A stretch of 64,000 nucleotides of DNA from Parazoarcus communis (GTDB taxonomy: Bacteria; Pseudomonadota; Gammaproteobacteria; Burkholderiales; Rhodocyclaceae), in NCBI RefSeq assembly GCF_003111665.1, contig NZ_CP022188.1, positions 2,356,001-2,420,000 on the forward strand, written 5' to 3'. Shown here in pieces: positions 46,321 through 55,234 of the stretch (positions are counted from its first letter, which is position 1; the number at the start of each line of letters is the position of its first letter). The position numbers and the translations under genes were made by a program. Under the pieces are notes generated by a model. The model searched no databases. It was given only the letters and a program-made list of their open reading frames with translations, and had not been told where the DNA came from.

Positions 46321-48348
46321 ATGAGCTATCAGGTTCTCGCACGTAAATGGCGGCCGAAGTCCTTCGGTACGCTGGTCGGACAGGAGCATGTGGTCCGCGC
46401 GCTTTCGCACGCGCTGACCACCGGCAGGCTGCATCACGCCTGGTTGTTTACGGGAACGCGGGGGGTGGGAAAGACCACCATTTCGCGCATTCTTGCCAAG
46501 GCGCTCAACTGCGAGACCGGTATCACCGCCGAACCGTGCGGCGTGTGTGACGCCTGTCGGGCGATCGACGCCGACCGCTTCCCCGACTACGTCGAGATGG
46601 ATGCCGCGTCCAATCGCGGTGTCGACGACATGGCGGCCTTGCTGGACAAGGCGGTCTATGCACCGGTGCAGGGGCGCTACAAGGTCTACATGATCGACGA
46701 AGTGCACATGCTCACCGGCCATGCCTTCAATGCGATGCTGAAGACGCTCGAAGAGCCGCCGGAGCACGTCAAGTTCATTCTTGCGACGACCGATCCGCAG
46801 AAGATTCCGGTCACCGTGTTGTCGCGCTGTCTGCAGTTCAACCTGAAGCAGATGCCGCAGGGCAGTATCGTTGACCATCTGTCGGGTGTGCTTGCGGCCG
46901 AAGAGGTTGTGTTCGAGCCCGGCGCGCTGCGCCATATTGCCAAGGCGGCAAACGGTTCGATGCGCGACGCGCTGTCGCTGCTGGATCAGGCCATTGCCCA
47001 CGGCGCGGGGAAGGTGGTCGAGGAGCCGGTCACGCACATGCTCGGCACGGTCGGAGACGACCACCTGCATGCATTGCTCGATGCGCTCGCAGCGGGTGAT
47101 GTCGCCGCGATGCTGGCGGTCGCCGACGGCATGGAAGCACGCAGTCTTTCTTTCGATGCAGCGCTGCAGGCACTGGCTTCGATGCTGGGTCGAATCGCGC
47201 TGTTTCAGTTCGCACCTGGCGCCATTTCCGACGACGTAGAACGTCAGCGTCTGGCACCGCATGCCGAAAAATTCGATGCCGAGTTTCTCCAGTTGGCGTA
47301 CCAGATCGCGATCCACGGTCGCGACGAGTTGGCGCTGGCGCCTGACGAATACACCGGCTTCAGCATGACGCTGTTGCGTTTGCACGCGTTCCGGCCTGAT
47401 CAGCCTGCTGCGATGGGCTCTCCTGCGCTTGCGGGGAGCGGCGGCAGCGGCGAGGCGAGGACGGTTTCACCGGTTTCTGGGGGGGCTGAAACGCGTCCGG
47501 TTGCGGCTGCGACACCGGCTTCATCCGCAGCCTCCGTCGCCGAGCGCAGTGCGGCACCATCGCCCGCGCCTCAGCCGGTCTCGCCCCCACCTGTCTTGCA
47601 GCCTGCCATGACCGCGCCGGTCGAAAGAAAGCCCGAGCCGCAGCCTGAGATCAAGCCGAAGGTCGAGTCTGGGTCCGGCCCAAAGCCGGCCAGTCGCGAC
47701 CTGGCGCCCTGGGAGGATCTGCCGCCCGAGGCGATGATGCATGACGACGCGTATTCGGGGGGCGCCAATGCCTTCGACGACGAGGCGGATGCAGCGCCCG
47801 CGGTTCCGGCTCCGCCAGCAACGCCTGCGGATAAGGCTGCCGCGCGACCCGAGGCGTCTGCGCACACGCCGGCGCCTGAGTCGCCGATTGTTGTGCCAGG
47901 CGCACCTGCAGCGACTCCTGCGCCGCGGGATGCCCACGCTGATGCCGATCTGGCTGCCGCATTTGCCGCAAGTGACTGGCGCACGGTGGTCCGGTTGCTC
48001 GGTATCGGTGGGCTGGTGCGCGAGCTTGCGCAGCACTGCGAGTGGGTCGAATGTGTCGATGACCTGCTGGTCCTGCGCCTGTCCGATACCCATCGCCATC
48101 TGCTCGACATGAACCGGGCTGCGGTCGAGCGCGTGCAGGACCAGCTTGCGTCCGCACTGTCGCGCCCGCTCAGAATTCGGGTCGATGTCGGTGCAATCAC
48201 CGGCGAGACACCCGCCCAGCGTGATGAAATCGAGCGTCGCGCGCGCCATGCGGTCGCGGTGGCTGCGCTCGAAAGCGACCCCTTCGTGCGCGAACTGATC
48301 GAGCGCTTCGATGCCACGCTGGTCGAAGCCACAGTCAAACCCTTCTAA
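46321..48348 (+). CDS. dnaX: DNA polymerase III subunit gamma/tau
   Basis: Clamp-loader ATPase, 675 aa. AAA+ domain: Walker A GTRGVGKTT (45-53), zinc-module cysteines in the CETGITAEPCGVCDACR stretch, the Walker B region YKVYMIDEVHMLT, and the sensor LSRCLQFNLK. After about residue 365 comes a long Pro/Ala-rich linker and a C-terminal tau domain of about 130 residues that should bind the polymerase and DnaB. No A-AAA-AAG slippery site was seen in the linker region, so a separate frameshifted gamma is not predicted. No Shine-Dalgarno precedes the ATG. Confidence 0.95.
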   Translation: MSYQVLARKWRPKSFGTLVGQEHVVRALSHALTTGRLHHAWLFTGTRGVGKTTISRILAKALNCETGITAEPCGVCDACRAIDADRFPDYVEMDAASNRGVDDMAALLDKAVYAPVQGRYKVYMIDEVHMLTGHAFNAMLKTLEEPPEHVKFILATTDPQKIPVTVLSRCLQFNLKQMPQGSIVDHLSGVLAAEEVVFEPGALRHIAKAANGSMRDALSLLDQAIAHGAGKVVEEPVTHMLGTVGDDHLHALLDALAAGDVAAMLAVADGMEARSLSFDAALQALASMLGRIALFQFAPGAISDDVERQRLAPHAEKFDAEFLQLAYQIAIHGRDELALAPDEYTGFSMTLLRLHAFRPDQPAAMGSPALAGSGGSGEARTVSPVSGGAETRPVAAATPASSAASVAERSAAPSPAPQPVSPPPVLQPAMTAPVERKPEPQPEIKPKVESGSGPKPASRDLAPWEDLPPEAMMHDDAYSGGANAFDDEADAAPAVPAPPATPADKAAARPEASAHTPAPESPIVVPGAPAATPAPRDAHADADLAAAFAASDWRTVVRLLGIGGLVRELAQHCEWVECVDDLLVLRLSDTHRHLLDMNRAAVERVQDQLASALSRPLRIRVDVGAITGETPAQRDEIERRARHAVAVAALESDPFVRELIERFDATLVEATVKPF

Positions 48349-48378
48349 CCATCCATCTCACTTTGGGGAGTTGTCACC

Positions 48379-48702
48379 ATGATGAAAGGCGGTCTCGGAG
48401 GCCTGATGAAACAGGCCCAGCAGATGCAGGAAAACATGAAGAAAATGCAGGACCAGTTGGCCAGCGTCGAAGTCGACGGCCAGTCCGGTGCCGGCATGGT
48501 CAAGGTCGTCATGACCTGTAAGTACGATGTGCGCCGGGTCTCGATCGACGACTCGGTCATGGACGACAAGGAAATGCTTGAGGATCTCGTCGCTGCGGCT
48601 GTCAATGACGCCGTGCGCAAGGTCGAGAGCACCACTCAGGAGCGCATGGCCGGCTTTACCTCGGGCCTGAACCTGCCGCCCGGATTCAAGCTGCCGTTCT
48701 GA
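48379..48702 (+). CDS. ybaB: YbaB/EbfC family nucleoid-associated protein
   Basis: Small DNA-binding dimer, 107 aa, with the typical [20 protein letters not shown] start, a central beta-sheet ([19 protein letters not shown]) and a C-terminal helix ending in [12 protein letters not shown]. The second ATG at 48382 could serve as the start. The dnaX-ybaB-recR order is conserved across bacteria. Confidence 0.95.
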   Translation: MMKGGLGGLMKQAQQMQENMKKMQDQLASVEVDGQSGAGMVKVVMTCKYDVRRVSIDDSVMDDKEMLEDLVAAAVNDAVRKVESTTQERMAGFTSGLNLPPGFKLPF

Positions 48703-48707
48703 TTCCA

Positions 48708-49301
48708 ATGCAGCCTTCGAGTCTTGACGAACTGATCGACGCCCTGCGTTGCCTGCCCGGGGTTGGCCCCAAGTCGGCGCAACGCATGGCCTATCACCTG
48801 TTGCAGCGTGATCAGCGTGGCGCAGGCCGCCTGGCGCGTGCGATGGGTCATGCACTCGAAGTGCTGCGTCATTGCGACCGCTGCAACACCTTCACCGAAG
48901 AGGCTGTGTGCCAGCGCTGCGCCAGTCCGCGGCGTGATGCCAGTCTGCTGTGCGTGGTCGAGATGCCTGCCGATCTTGCGATGATCGAGCAGACACAGTC
49001 CTATAACGGGCTGTACTACGTCCTGATGGGGCGCCTGTCGCCTCTGGACGGCGTCGGGCCGCGCGAGCTGAAGCTCGACAAGCTCCTTGCCCGGGCGGGC
49101 GATGGCAGTGTGCGGGAAGTGATTCTTGCCACCAACTTCACCAACGAAGGTGAGGCAACCGCGCATACACTTGCCACCTTGCTGGGCGCGCGGGGACTGT
49201 CCGTGAGCAGGCTGTCGCGCGGTGTGCCGGTGGGCGGCGAGCTTGAGCATACCGACATTGGCACGATCGCCCAGGCCCTGGTCGAGCGACGGGGGCTTTG
49301 A
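48708..49301 (+). CDS. recR: Recombination mediator RecR
   Basis: RecFOR pathway protein that helps load RecA at gaps. The 197-aa protein has an N-terminal helix-hairpin-helix ([20 protein letters not shown]), a four-cysteine zinc finger ([16 protein letters not shown]) and a Toprim domain ([20 protein letters not shown]). The family C-terminus follows ([18 protein letters not shown]). It lies 5 bp after ybaB. Confidence 0.96.
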   Translation: MQPSSLDELIDALRCLPGVGPKSAQRMAYHLLQRDQRGAGRLARAMGHALEVLRHCDRCNTFTEEAVCQRCASPRRDASLLCVVEMPADLAMIEQTQSYNGLYYVLMGRLSPLDGVGPRELKLDKLLARAGDGSVREVILATNFTNEGEATAHTLATLLGARGLSVSRLSRGVPVGGELEHTDIGTIAQALVERRGL

Positions 49302-49430
49302 TGGCTGATATGGTGCGCCGCGGCATGTGCGGGGCCTTCGAGGCGTCGTCCGGCGTGCGCAGGGGCTTGAAATCCTTGACTGCTCAAGGTCTTGAGCGGT
49401 CTATGGCTTTCTCTGTTGCAGTGAGTTCGC

Positions 49431-49436
49431 TATAAT
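49431..49436 (+). promoter_or_regulatory. -10 box of the petABC promoter
   Basis: A perfect TATAAT 52 bp before petA. The hexamer 17 bp upstream (TTTCTC) is a weak -35. A 44-codon frame overlapping the recR stop ends inside this box and is not considered a gene. Confidence 0.6.
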
Positions 49437-49487
49437 CCTTGGGTTTTTGTATCCAGGTCTTTCGTTTTCCATACTGGGAAGAGGGTC

Positions 49488-50081
49488 ATGAGCGTTGAAC
49501 AAAAGATGGACAGCGGTCGCCGCACATTGTTGCTGGCAACGTCTGCCGTAGGTGGCGCTGCCGCCGTGGCGACGGCAGTGCCGTTCGTTGCCAGTCTGAC
49601 GCCGTCCGAGCGCGCCAAGGCAGCAGGCGCGCCGGTTGAGGTGGATGTGGGCAAGCTCGCTCCGGGCGAGATGATGACGGTCGAGTGGCGCGGCAAGCCG
49701 GTCTGGGTGCTCCGTCGCACCCCCGAGATGTTGGAGGCGCTTGCGAAAGCCGAACCCAACCTCAGCGACCCGGGTTCGGAGAAGCAGCAGCAGCCCGAGT
49801 ACGCAAAGAACCAGCACCGTTCGATCAAGCCGGAGTATCTGGTCGCGGTCGGTATTTGCACGCACCTCGGTTGCTCGCCGTCGGAGAAGTTCAAGCCGGG
49901 CGCGGAAGCAGGCATGTCTGCTGACTGGCCGGGCGGTTTCCTGTGCCCCTGTCACGGTTCGATGTTCGATCTGGCTGGCCGCGTGTACAAGAGCATGCCG
50001 GCGCCGGACAACCTCGAAATTCCGCCGCACAAGTACCTTGCGGACACCACTATCCTCGTTGGCGACGACGGAAAGGCGTAA
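49488..50081 (+). CDS. petA: Ubiquinol-cytochrome c reductase Rieske iron-sulfur subunit
   Basis: Rieske subunit of cytochrome bc1, 197 aa. The N-terminal membrane anchor carries an RR motif (SGRRTLLLATSAVGGAAAVA), consistent with Tat insertion. The [2Fe-2S] ligands are in CTHLGC (from residue 124) and CPCHGS (from residue 153). The hinge is around FVASLTPSERAKAAGAP. It is first gene of petABC, 4 nt before petB. Confidence 0.96.
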   Translation: MSVEQKMDSGRRTLLLATSAVGGAAAVATAVPFVASLTPSERAKAAGAPVEVDVGKLAPGEMMTVEWRGKPVWVLRRTPEMLEALAKAEPNLSDPGSEKQQQPEYAKNQHRSIKPEYLVAVGICTHLGCSPSEKFKPGAEAGMSADWPGGFLCPCHGSMFDLAGRVYKSMPAPDNLEIPPHKYLADTTILVGDDGKA

Positions 50082-50084
50082 GTG

Positions 50085-51353
50085 ATGACGACCAAATCTC
50101 AAGCCTTGCTGAACTGGGTCGATGAGCGTTTTCCGCTGACCTCGTCGATCAAGGGTCACCTGACCGAGTACTACGCACCGAAGAACTTCAACTTCTGGTA
50201 TTTCTTCGGCTCGCTGGCGCTCATGGTTCTGGTGATCCAGATCGTGACCGGTATCTTCCTGGTCATGCACTACAAGCCCGATGCCTCGCTGAACGCAGCT
50301 GGTGTGCCGGTGGCTTTTGCCAGCGTCGAGTACATCATGCGCGATGTGCCGGGTGGCTGGATCATCCGTTACCTGCACTCGACCGGTGCCTCCGCATTCT
50401 TCATCGTGGTCTATCTCCACATGTTCCGCGGTCTGCTCTATGGCTCGTATCGCAAGCCGCGCGAGCTGATCTGGATCTTCGGTACCCTGATTTTCCTGGT
50501 GCTGATGGCCGAAGCGTTCATGGGCTATCTGTTGCCATGGGGGCAGATGTCGTTCTGGGGTGCGCAGGTGATCGTGAACCTGTTCTCGGCCATTCCGCTG
50601 ATCGGACCCGACCTGTCGCTGGTGATTCGTGGTGACTTCGTCGTTTCGGACGCCACCCTGAACCGCTTCTTCTCCTTCCACGTCATTGCCGTGCCGCTGG
50701 TGCTGATCGGCCTCGTTGCTGCCCACATCGTGGCGCTGCACGAAGTCGGCTCCAACAACCCGGACGGTGTGGAAATCAAGAAGAAGAAGGACGCCAACGG
50801 CATCCCGCTCGACGGCATTCCCTTCCATCCGTACTACACGGTCAAGGACATCGTCGGCGTGGTGGCCTTCCTGTTCTTCTTCAGCGCAGTGGTGTTCTTT
50901 GCGCCTGAAGCAGGTGGTTACTTCCTCGAGTTCAACAACTTCCTGCCGGCCGACCCGCTGGTGACCCCGCCGCACATCGCGCCGGTGTGGTACTTCACGC
51001 CGTTCTACTCGATCCTGCGTGCCGTGACCTATCCGCTGTTCGGTCTCGACGCCAAGTTCTGGGGCGTGGTGGCGATGGGCGCATCGGTGGTGATCATTGC
51101 CTTCCTGCCGTGGCTGGACCGCAGCCCGGTCAAGTCGATGCGCTACAAGGGCGTGATCTTCAAGGGCGCTGTTGCGATTTTCGTGGTCTGCTTCGCCATT
51201 CTCGGTTACCTGGGTGTGCTCCCGCCGACCCCGGGCCGTACCCTGGTTTCGCAGATCTGCTCGGTCCTGTACTTCGCCTTCTTCCTGGCCATGCCGTGGT
51301 ACAGCAAGCTCGACAAGTGCAAACCCGAACCGGAAAGGGTGACTTTCAAATGA
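50085..51353 (+). CDS. petB: Cytochrome b of the bc1 complex
   Basis: Membrane subunit with two b hemes and the quinol sites, 422 aa from ATG 50085 (a GTG at 50082 is adjacent). Heme-ligand helices contain RYLHSTGASAFFIVVYLHMF and RFFSFHVIAVPLVLIGLVAAH. The Qo-site motif is a PVW-type sequence (PPHIAPVWYFTPFY). Eight or more helices are predicted. The stop overlaps the petC start by 4 nt. Confidence 0.96.
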   Translation: MTTKSQALLNWVDERFPLTSSIKGHLTEYYAPKNFNFWYFFGSLALMVLVIQIVTGIFLVMHYKPDASLNAAGVPVAFASVEYIMRDVPGGWIIRYLHSTGASAFFIVVYLHMFRGLLYGSYRKPRELIWIFGTLIFLVLMAEAFMGYLLPWGQMSFWGAQVIVNLFSAIPLIGPDLSLVIRGDFVVSDATLNRFFSFHVIAVPLVLIGLVAAHIVALHEVGSNNPDGVEIKKKKDANGIPLDGIPFHPYYTVKDIVGVVAFLFFFSAVVFFAPEAGGYFLEFNNFLPADPLVTPPHIAPVWYFTPFYSILRAVTYPLFGLDAKFWGVVAMGASVVIIAFLPWLDRSPVKSMRYKGVIFKGAVAIFVVCFAILGYLGVLPPTPGRTLVSQICSVLYFAFFLAMPWYSKLDKCKPEPERVTFK

Positions 51354-52090
51354 AATCGCGTGTAATCAATTTCATCAAGCGTGCCGCTGCCGTCGTGCTG
51401 TTTGCGCCGGCAATGGCGATGGCTGCCGGTGCTGTTCTGCACCTCGACAAGGCGCCGGTGAGCACGGAGCCGGCTGCGCTGCAGCACGGTGCCAAGCTCT
51501 TCGTCAACTACTGTCTGAACTGTCACGGCGCTTCTTTCCTGCGCTACAACAGGCTGCAGGACATTGGTCTGTCCGAGGAGTCAATTCGCGACAATCTGAT
51601 GTTCACCGGTGAAAAGACCGGCGATCTGATGAAGATCTCGATGCGCCGTGAAGAGGCCAAGCAGTGGTTTGGCGCAGCGCCTCCCGACCTGACCCTGGTT
51701 GCACGTGCCCGTGCTTCAGAGTTCGGCAGCGGTGCCGACTGGCTCTACACCTACCTGCGCCAGTTCCATCGTGACCCGAACCGTCCGACGGGCTGGAACA
51801 ACCTGGTTTTCCCGAACGTCGGCATGCCGCACGTGCTGTGGGAGCTTCAGGGTGAGCAGGTGGCGAAGGCCGGCGAGCATGGTTCGACGCTCGAACTGGT
51901 CAAGCCGGGCAAGCTGACCGCCGAAGAGTACGACAATGCCATCGCGGATCTCGTGTCCTACATTGTCTGGATGGGAGAACCCGTCGCCGAGAAGCGCAAG
52001 ACCATCGGCATGTTCGTACTTGCCTTCCTTGCAGGTTTGTTCGTTCTTGCGTTCGCGCTGAAGAAGAACTACTGGAAGGATATTCATTGA
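51350..52090 (+). CDS. petC: Cytochrome c1
   Basis: Heme c subunit of bc1, 246 aa from ATG 51350. It has a Sec signal peptide (VVLFAPAMAMAAG) and the heme-binding motif CLNCH at 55-59. The methionine ligand is likely in the NVGMPHVLW region. A C-terminal transmembrane anchor (GMFVLAFLAGLFVLAFALKKNYW) completes it. It overlaps petB by 4 nt, and a strong terminator follows at 52139-52177. Confidence 0.96.
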   Translation: MKSRVINFIKRAAAVVLFAPAMAMAAGAVLHLDKAPVSTEPAALQHGAKLFVNYCLNCHGASFLRYNRLQDIGLSEESIRDNLMFTGEKTGDLMKISMRREEAKQWFGAAPPDLTLVARARASEFGSGADWLYTYLRQFHRDPNRPTGWNNLVFPNVGMPHVLWELQGEQVAKAGEHGSTLELVKPGKLTAEEYDNAIADLVSYIVWMGEPVAEKRKTIGMFVLAFLAGLFVLAFALKKNYWKDIH

Positions 52091-52138
52091 GCGGATCGGT
52101 GAATGGCCGTAAGGCCTGACACTCGCTTCTCTCCAGAC

Positions 52139-52177
52139 GCACCGCGCAAATCAATGCGTGGTGCGCTTTTGTTTTTT
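52139..52177 (+). terminator. Terminator of petABC
   Basis: The stem GCACCGCGCA (52139-52148) / TGCGTGGTGC (52155-52164), with one G-T pair and a 6-nt loop, is followed by TTTTGTTTTTT (52167-52177). Confidence 0.9.
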
Positions 52178-52197
52178 GCATCCGGAGTCGCAACATC

Positions 52198-52794
52198 ATG
52201 ATGAATCTTTATTCCGGTACGACCGATCCCTTCAGTCACCGTTGCCGGATCGTGCTCTTCGAAAAGGGCATGGATTTCGAGGTGATCGATGTCGACCTCT
52301 ACAACAAGCCCGAAGATATTGCGGTCATCAACCCCTACGGCCGAGTGCCGGTGCTGGTGGATCGCGATCTCGTGCTGTACGAGTCGAACATCATCAATGA
52401 ATATATCGACGAGCGTTTCCCGCACCCGCAGTTGATGCCGCCGGATCCCATCCTGCGTGCGCGTGCGCGGCAACTGCTGCATACGTTCGAGCACGAACTG
52501 TTTGCTCACATCGCTGCACTCGAGGCCAACCAGAAGGGCGTGGACAAGACCCGTGCTCATGTGCGCGACCACCTGACACAGCTCGCGCCGATCTTCACCA
52601 AGCAGAAGTTCATGCTGGGCGACGAGTTCTCCATGCTGGATGTGGCGATTGCGCCCTTGCTGTGGCGTCTTGAGCACTACGGAATCGAGCTGCCGAAAGC
52701 GGCTGCTCCGATGATGAAGTACGCAGAGCGCATTTTCAGTCGTCAGGGTTTCATCGACGCGCTGACGCCTTCCGAGAAGGTAATGCGGCGCTGA
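52198..52794 (+). CDS. sspA: Stringent starvation protein A (GST-fold)
   Basis: RNA-polymerase-associated protein with a glutathione transferase fold but without the catalytic residue, 198 aa. The thioredoxin-like N-domain has DPFSHRCRIVLFEKGMDFEV and the cis-Pro region YGRVPVLVDRDLVLYES. The all-helical C-domain follows. ATGs at 52198 and 52201 are both possible. The petABC-sspA-sspB order is typical of Beta- and Gammaproteobacteria. Confidence 0.94.
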   Translation: MMNLYSGTTDPFSHRCRIVLFEKGMDFEVIDVDLYNKPEDIAVINPYGRVPVLVDRDLVLYESNIINEYIDERFPHPQLMPPDPILRARARQLLHTFEHELFAHIAALEANQKGVDKTRAHVRDHLTQLAPIFTKQKFMLGDEFSMLDVAIAPLLWRLEHYGIELPKAAAPMMKYAERIFSRQGFIDALTPSEKVMRR

Positions 52795-52861
52795 CATGAA
52801 GACGCCTGGACCGGCTGGGGCGCGTCCCCTCCGGTCGGGCGGAACTTAGGACACGCAAGAC

Positions 52862-53332
52862 ATGGTATCCACCAAGCCCTACCTGGTTCGTGCCATCTAC
52901 GAATGGTGTTCTGATCAGGGTTTTACGCCCTACCTTGCCGCCCGGGTCGATTCCAGCACCCGTGTGCCACCCGGCTACGCCAAGGACGGCCAGATCGTGC
53001 TCAACGTCGGGTCGGACGCGACCAACAAGCTGTCGATGGACAATGAGTCGATCAGCTTTCAGGCGCGTTTCAATGGCTCGGTGCAGCACATCCTGATTCC
53101 GATGAGCAATGTTCTTGCCGTCTATGCGCGCGAGAACGGCCAGGGGATGGCGTTCGAGGCGGACATCGATGAGGGCGAGCCGTTCGAGGAAGATGCTGCG
53201 GATGACGCCGATGCGACCGGGCTCGAGCTTGCGCCGGAGCCTTTGGCATCGTCCGAGCCGTCCGAGTCGCCCAAGTCCGGTGACGATCGCCAGCCGCCCC
53301 CCCGCGGCGGGCATCTGAAGGTCGTCAAGTAA
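52862..53332 (+). CDS. sspB: ClpXP protease specificity-enhancing factor SspB
   Basis: Adaptor that delivers ssrA-tagged peptides to ClpXP, 156 aa. The substrate-binding domain is residues about 1-110 (KPYLVRAIYEWCSDQGFTPY; GQIVLNVGSDATNKL; SVQHILIPMSNVLAVYARENGQGM). It is followed by a flexible acidic linker and the short C-terminal ClpX-binding tail ending GGHLKVVK, as expected for the XB motif. Confidence 0.94.
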   Translation: MVSTKPYLVRAIYEWCSDQGFTPYLAARVDSSTRVPPGYAKDGQIVLNVGSDATNKLSMDNESISFQARFNGSVQHILIPMSNVLAVYARENGQGMAFEADIDEGEPFEEDAADDADATGLELAPEPLASSEPSESPKSGDDRQPPPRGGHLKVVK

Positions 53333-53342
53333 TACCCACCCG

Positions 53343-54530
53343 TCAGGCGGCGCTCAATTGCGCAGCCTGACGTTGGTGATCTGCCACCCACGTCTCGTAC
53401 AGCGCGCCAAGCCGCCGACTCATTTCTTCGGTGTGCCACTGTTGTGCATATTCCCGCGCATCGACGCCCAGCTGCTGCAATTGCCGGCAGTCGCTCAGCA
53501 ACTGGCCGACGACCTCCGCGAACCGGGCCGGGTTGTTTGGTGCGATCCTGCAGCCCTGTTGTGGCGCAAGGATGTCTACGGTCCCCATTTCGGCAAGGGC
53601 CACTACCGGCGTACCCAGTGCCATCGCTTCCAGCAGTACCAGTCCCTGCGTTTCGGTGCGCGACGCGAACACAAAGACATCTGCGGCCCGATAGCAGTCG
53701 TGCAATTCGTTGTGACGGTCGAGGTAGCCCAGGAAGCGGATGTGCTCGCTGAGTCCTGCACGTTCGACCTTTGTTCGCAGGCTGCCCAGTGCAGGGCCTT
53801 CACCGGTAACGAGCAGCATTGCAGCGGGTTCGGTCTTGCGCAATTCGCCCACCATGTCGATGAGGAAGTCGATGTTCTTCTCGTGCGCCACCCGACCGAC
53901 AAAGAGCAGCAGACGCCTGCTTTTGGGGATGTCGTAGCGCTGACGGAAGTGACAGCCGTCACCGCCGTGGAACTGGTGTTCCGGAATACCAGTGGGGAGG
54001 ATGTGTACGGGCGCATTCACGCCATAGCCCGCCAGTGTGTCGGCCATCGCTCGCGAGGGCACGATGACGGCGTCGAGTCCGTTGCATTGCTGGCGCGAGA
54101 ATCGTCTTGCGGCGCCACGCAGCCATGCGCGTGGCACGAAGGGCACGTAGTGGAAGAGATATTCCTCGAAGAAGGTGTGATACGTGCCGACGCAGGGAAG
54201 GTCGAGCGCCTTCGCCAGTTCGAGTCCGGCGTAGTGGGCCACGAACGGGGTGTGGATATGTACCAGGTCGAAGTGCTGCTGTTTCAATGATTCGATCTGC
54301 TCGCGGATGGCGCTGCGCCGCATCATCCGGTCCTCGGGGTCGAGGGGGATGAAGCGCGAGGGAATCCGGATCAGGTCGTCCGTGCTCCTGCCACCGTCCT
54401 GCGGATAGGCGGGAGCAATCAGGCTGGAGTGGATGCCGTGTGCCTTGAGTGAGTTGCGGAAGGTCTCTATCGATGTGCTGACCCCGTTTATGCGAGGGAA
54501 GAACACGTCTGAAATCATCAGGATATTCAT
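53343..54530 (-). CDS. GT4 family glycosyltransferase
   Basis: 395-aa GT-B enzyme. The start ATG 54530 reads MNILMISDVFFPRINGVSTS, the typical N-terminus; a 63-codon upstream frame is discarded. The donor-binding domain has LLLFVGRVAHEKNIDFLI, LVTGEGPALGSL and the E-x7-E type motif region SRTETQGLVLLEAMALGTPVV. It resembles transferases that glycosylate diacylglycerol or phosphatidylinositol, but the acceptor cannot be determined. It stands alone, convergent with sspB, 10 bp apart. Confidence 0.88.
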   Translation of the reverse strand: MNILMISDVFFPRINGVSTSIETFRNSLKAHGIHSSLIAPAYPQDGGRSTDDLIRIPSRFIPLDPEDRMMRRSAIREQIESLKQQHFDLVHIHTPFVAHYAGLELAKALDLPCVGTYHTFFEEYLFHYVPFVPRAWLRGAARRFSRQQCNGLDAVIVPSRAMADTLAGYGVNAPVHILPTGIPEHQFHGGDGCHFRQRYDIPKSRRLLLFVGRVAHEKNIDFLIDMVGELRKTEPAAMLLVTGEGPALGSLRTKVERAGLSEHIRFLGYLDRHNELHDCYRAADVFVFASRTETQGLVLLEAMALGTPVVALAEMGTVDILAPQQGCRIAPNNPARFAEVVGQLLSDCRQLQQLGVDAREYAQQWHTEEMSRRLGALYETWVADHQRQAAQLSAA

Positions 54531-54712
54531 GGTCTGTGCCGGTTGCCGTAGGCCCAATCTAGTCTGTTCCGATGACTGCTTCATTGCAGACCTCGGGTGA
54601 GGATGGGTTGTTACAGTTTCCGGTTGACCCACATCATCGGTCCGGTGACGATTCTGCGTTATAAAGCGGCACCGCAAGGCCCGCGCGGGCCGATGTTCAG
54701 GAGAATGCAAGG

Positions 54713-55207
54713 ATGGCACTGATGCAATGGAACGAGCAGCTTCAGCTCGGTCTCGGAAAGATGGACAAGACCCACGAGGAGTTCGTGAGCCACTACAACG
54801 CCGTTGTCGAGGCGGCGCCCGAGCAGTTTCTAGCGCGGCTCGATGACTTCATCGCCCACACCGAAGCACACTTCGATCAGGAAAATCGCTGGATGGAGCA
54901 GGTGAACTTTCCCGGTTGCCACCGTGCGGAACACGACCGGGTGCTGGTGGTGATGCGTGACGTTCGCAACCGCATTGAGCGCGGTGATGCGTTTCTTGGC
55001 AAGCGCTTGATGGAGGAGTTGCCGGCCTGGTTCGATAATCACGTCAGCGGCATGGATGCCGCGCTGGCCTTTCATCTGGACAGTATCGGATTCGACGTCG
55101 AGACCGGCGTGATTACCCCGCCTGAGGGTGACTGCAGCGGCAGTGCAAACGCAGGCGGTTGTGCCTGTACGTCGGCGCCTGCCCGGGCCGGCGCCGAACA
55201 GGTCTAA
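54713..55207 (+). CDS. Hemerythrin-like oxygen-binding protein with cysteine-rich tail
   Basis: 164-aa cytoplasmic four-helix protein. Di-iron ligand motifs are KTHEEFVSHY (His21), HTEAHFDQENRWM, CHRAEHDRVL and FDNHVSGMDAALAFH. The last about 30 residues are a small tail rich in Cys, Gly and Ala (GDCSGSANAGGCACTSAPAR) outside the hemerythrin fold. Likely roles are O2 storage or sensing in a microaerobic or denitrifying lifestyle. A TATAAA -10-like box lies at 54660-54665. Confidence 0.88.
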   Translation: MALMQWNEQLQLGLGKMDKTHEEFVSHYNAVVEAAPEQFLARLDDFIAHTEAHFDQENRWMEQVNFPGCHRAEHDRVLVVMRDVRNRIERGDAFLGKRLMEELPAWFDNHVSGMDAALAFHLDSIGFDVETGVITPPEGDCSGSANAGGCACTSAPARAGAEQV

Positions 55208-55234
55208 GCCACGCCCCGCGATACCCCTGCAGTG

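Noticed and set aside
47400..48000. Programmed frameshift site for a short gamma form of DnaX
   Set aside because: No A-AAA-AAG heptamer or equivalent slippery site is visible in the linker-coding region. GAAAGAAAG near 47627 does not fit.
49301..49435. A 44-codon frame starting on the recR stop (TGATG)
   Set aside because: Its stop lies within the petA -10 box, there is no independent ribosome site, and the composition is not informative.
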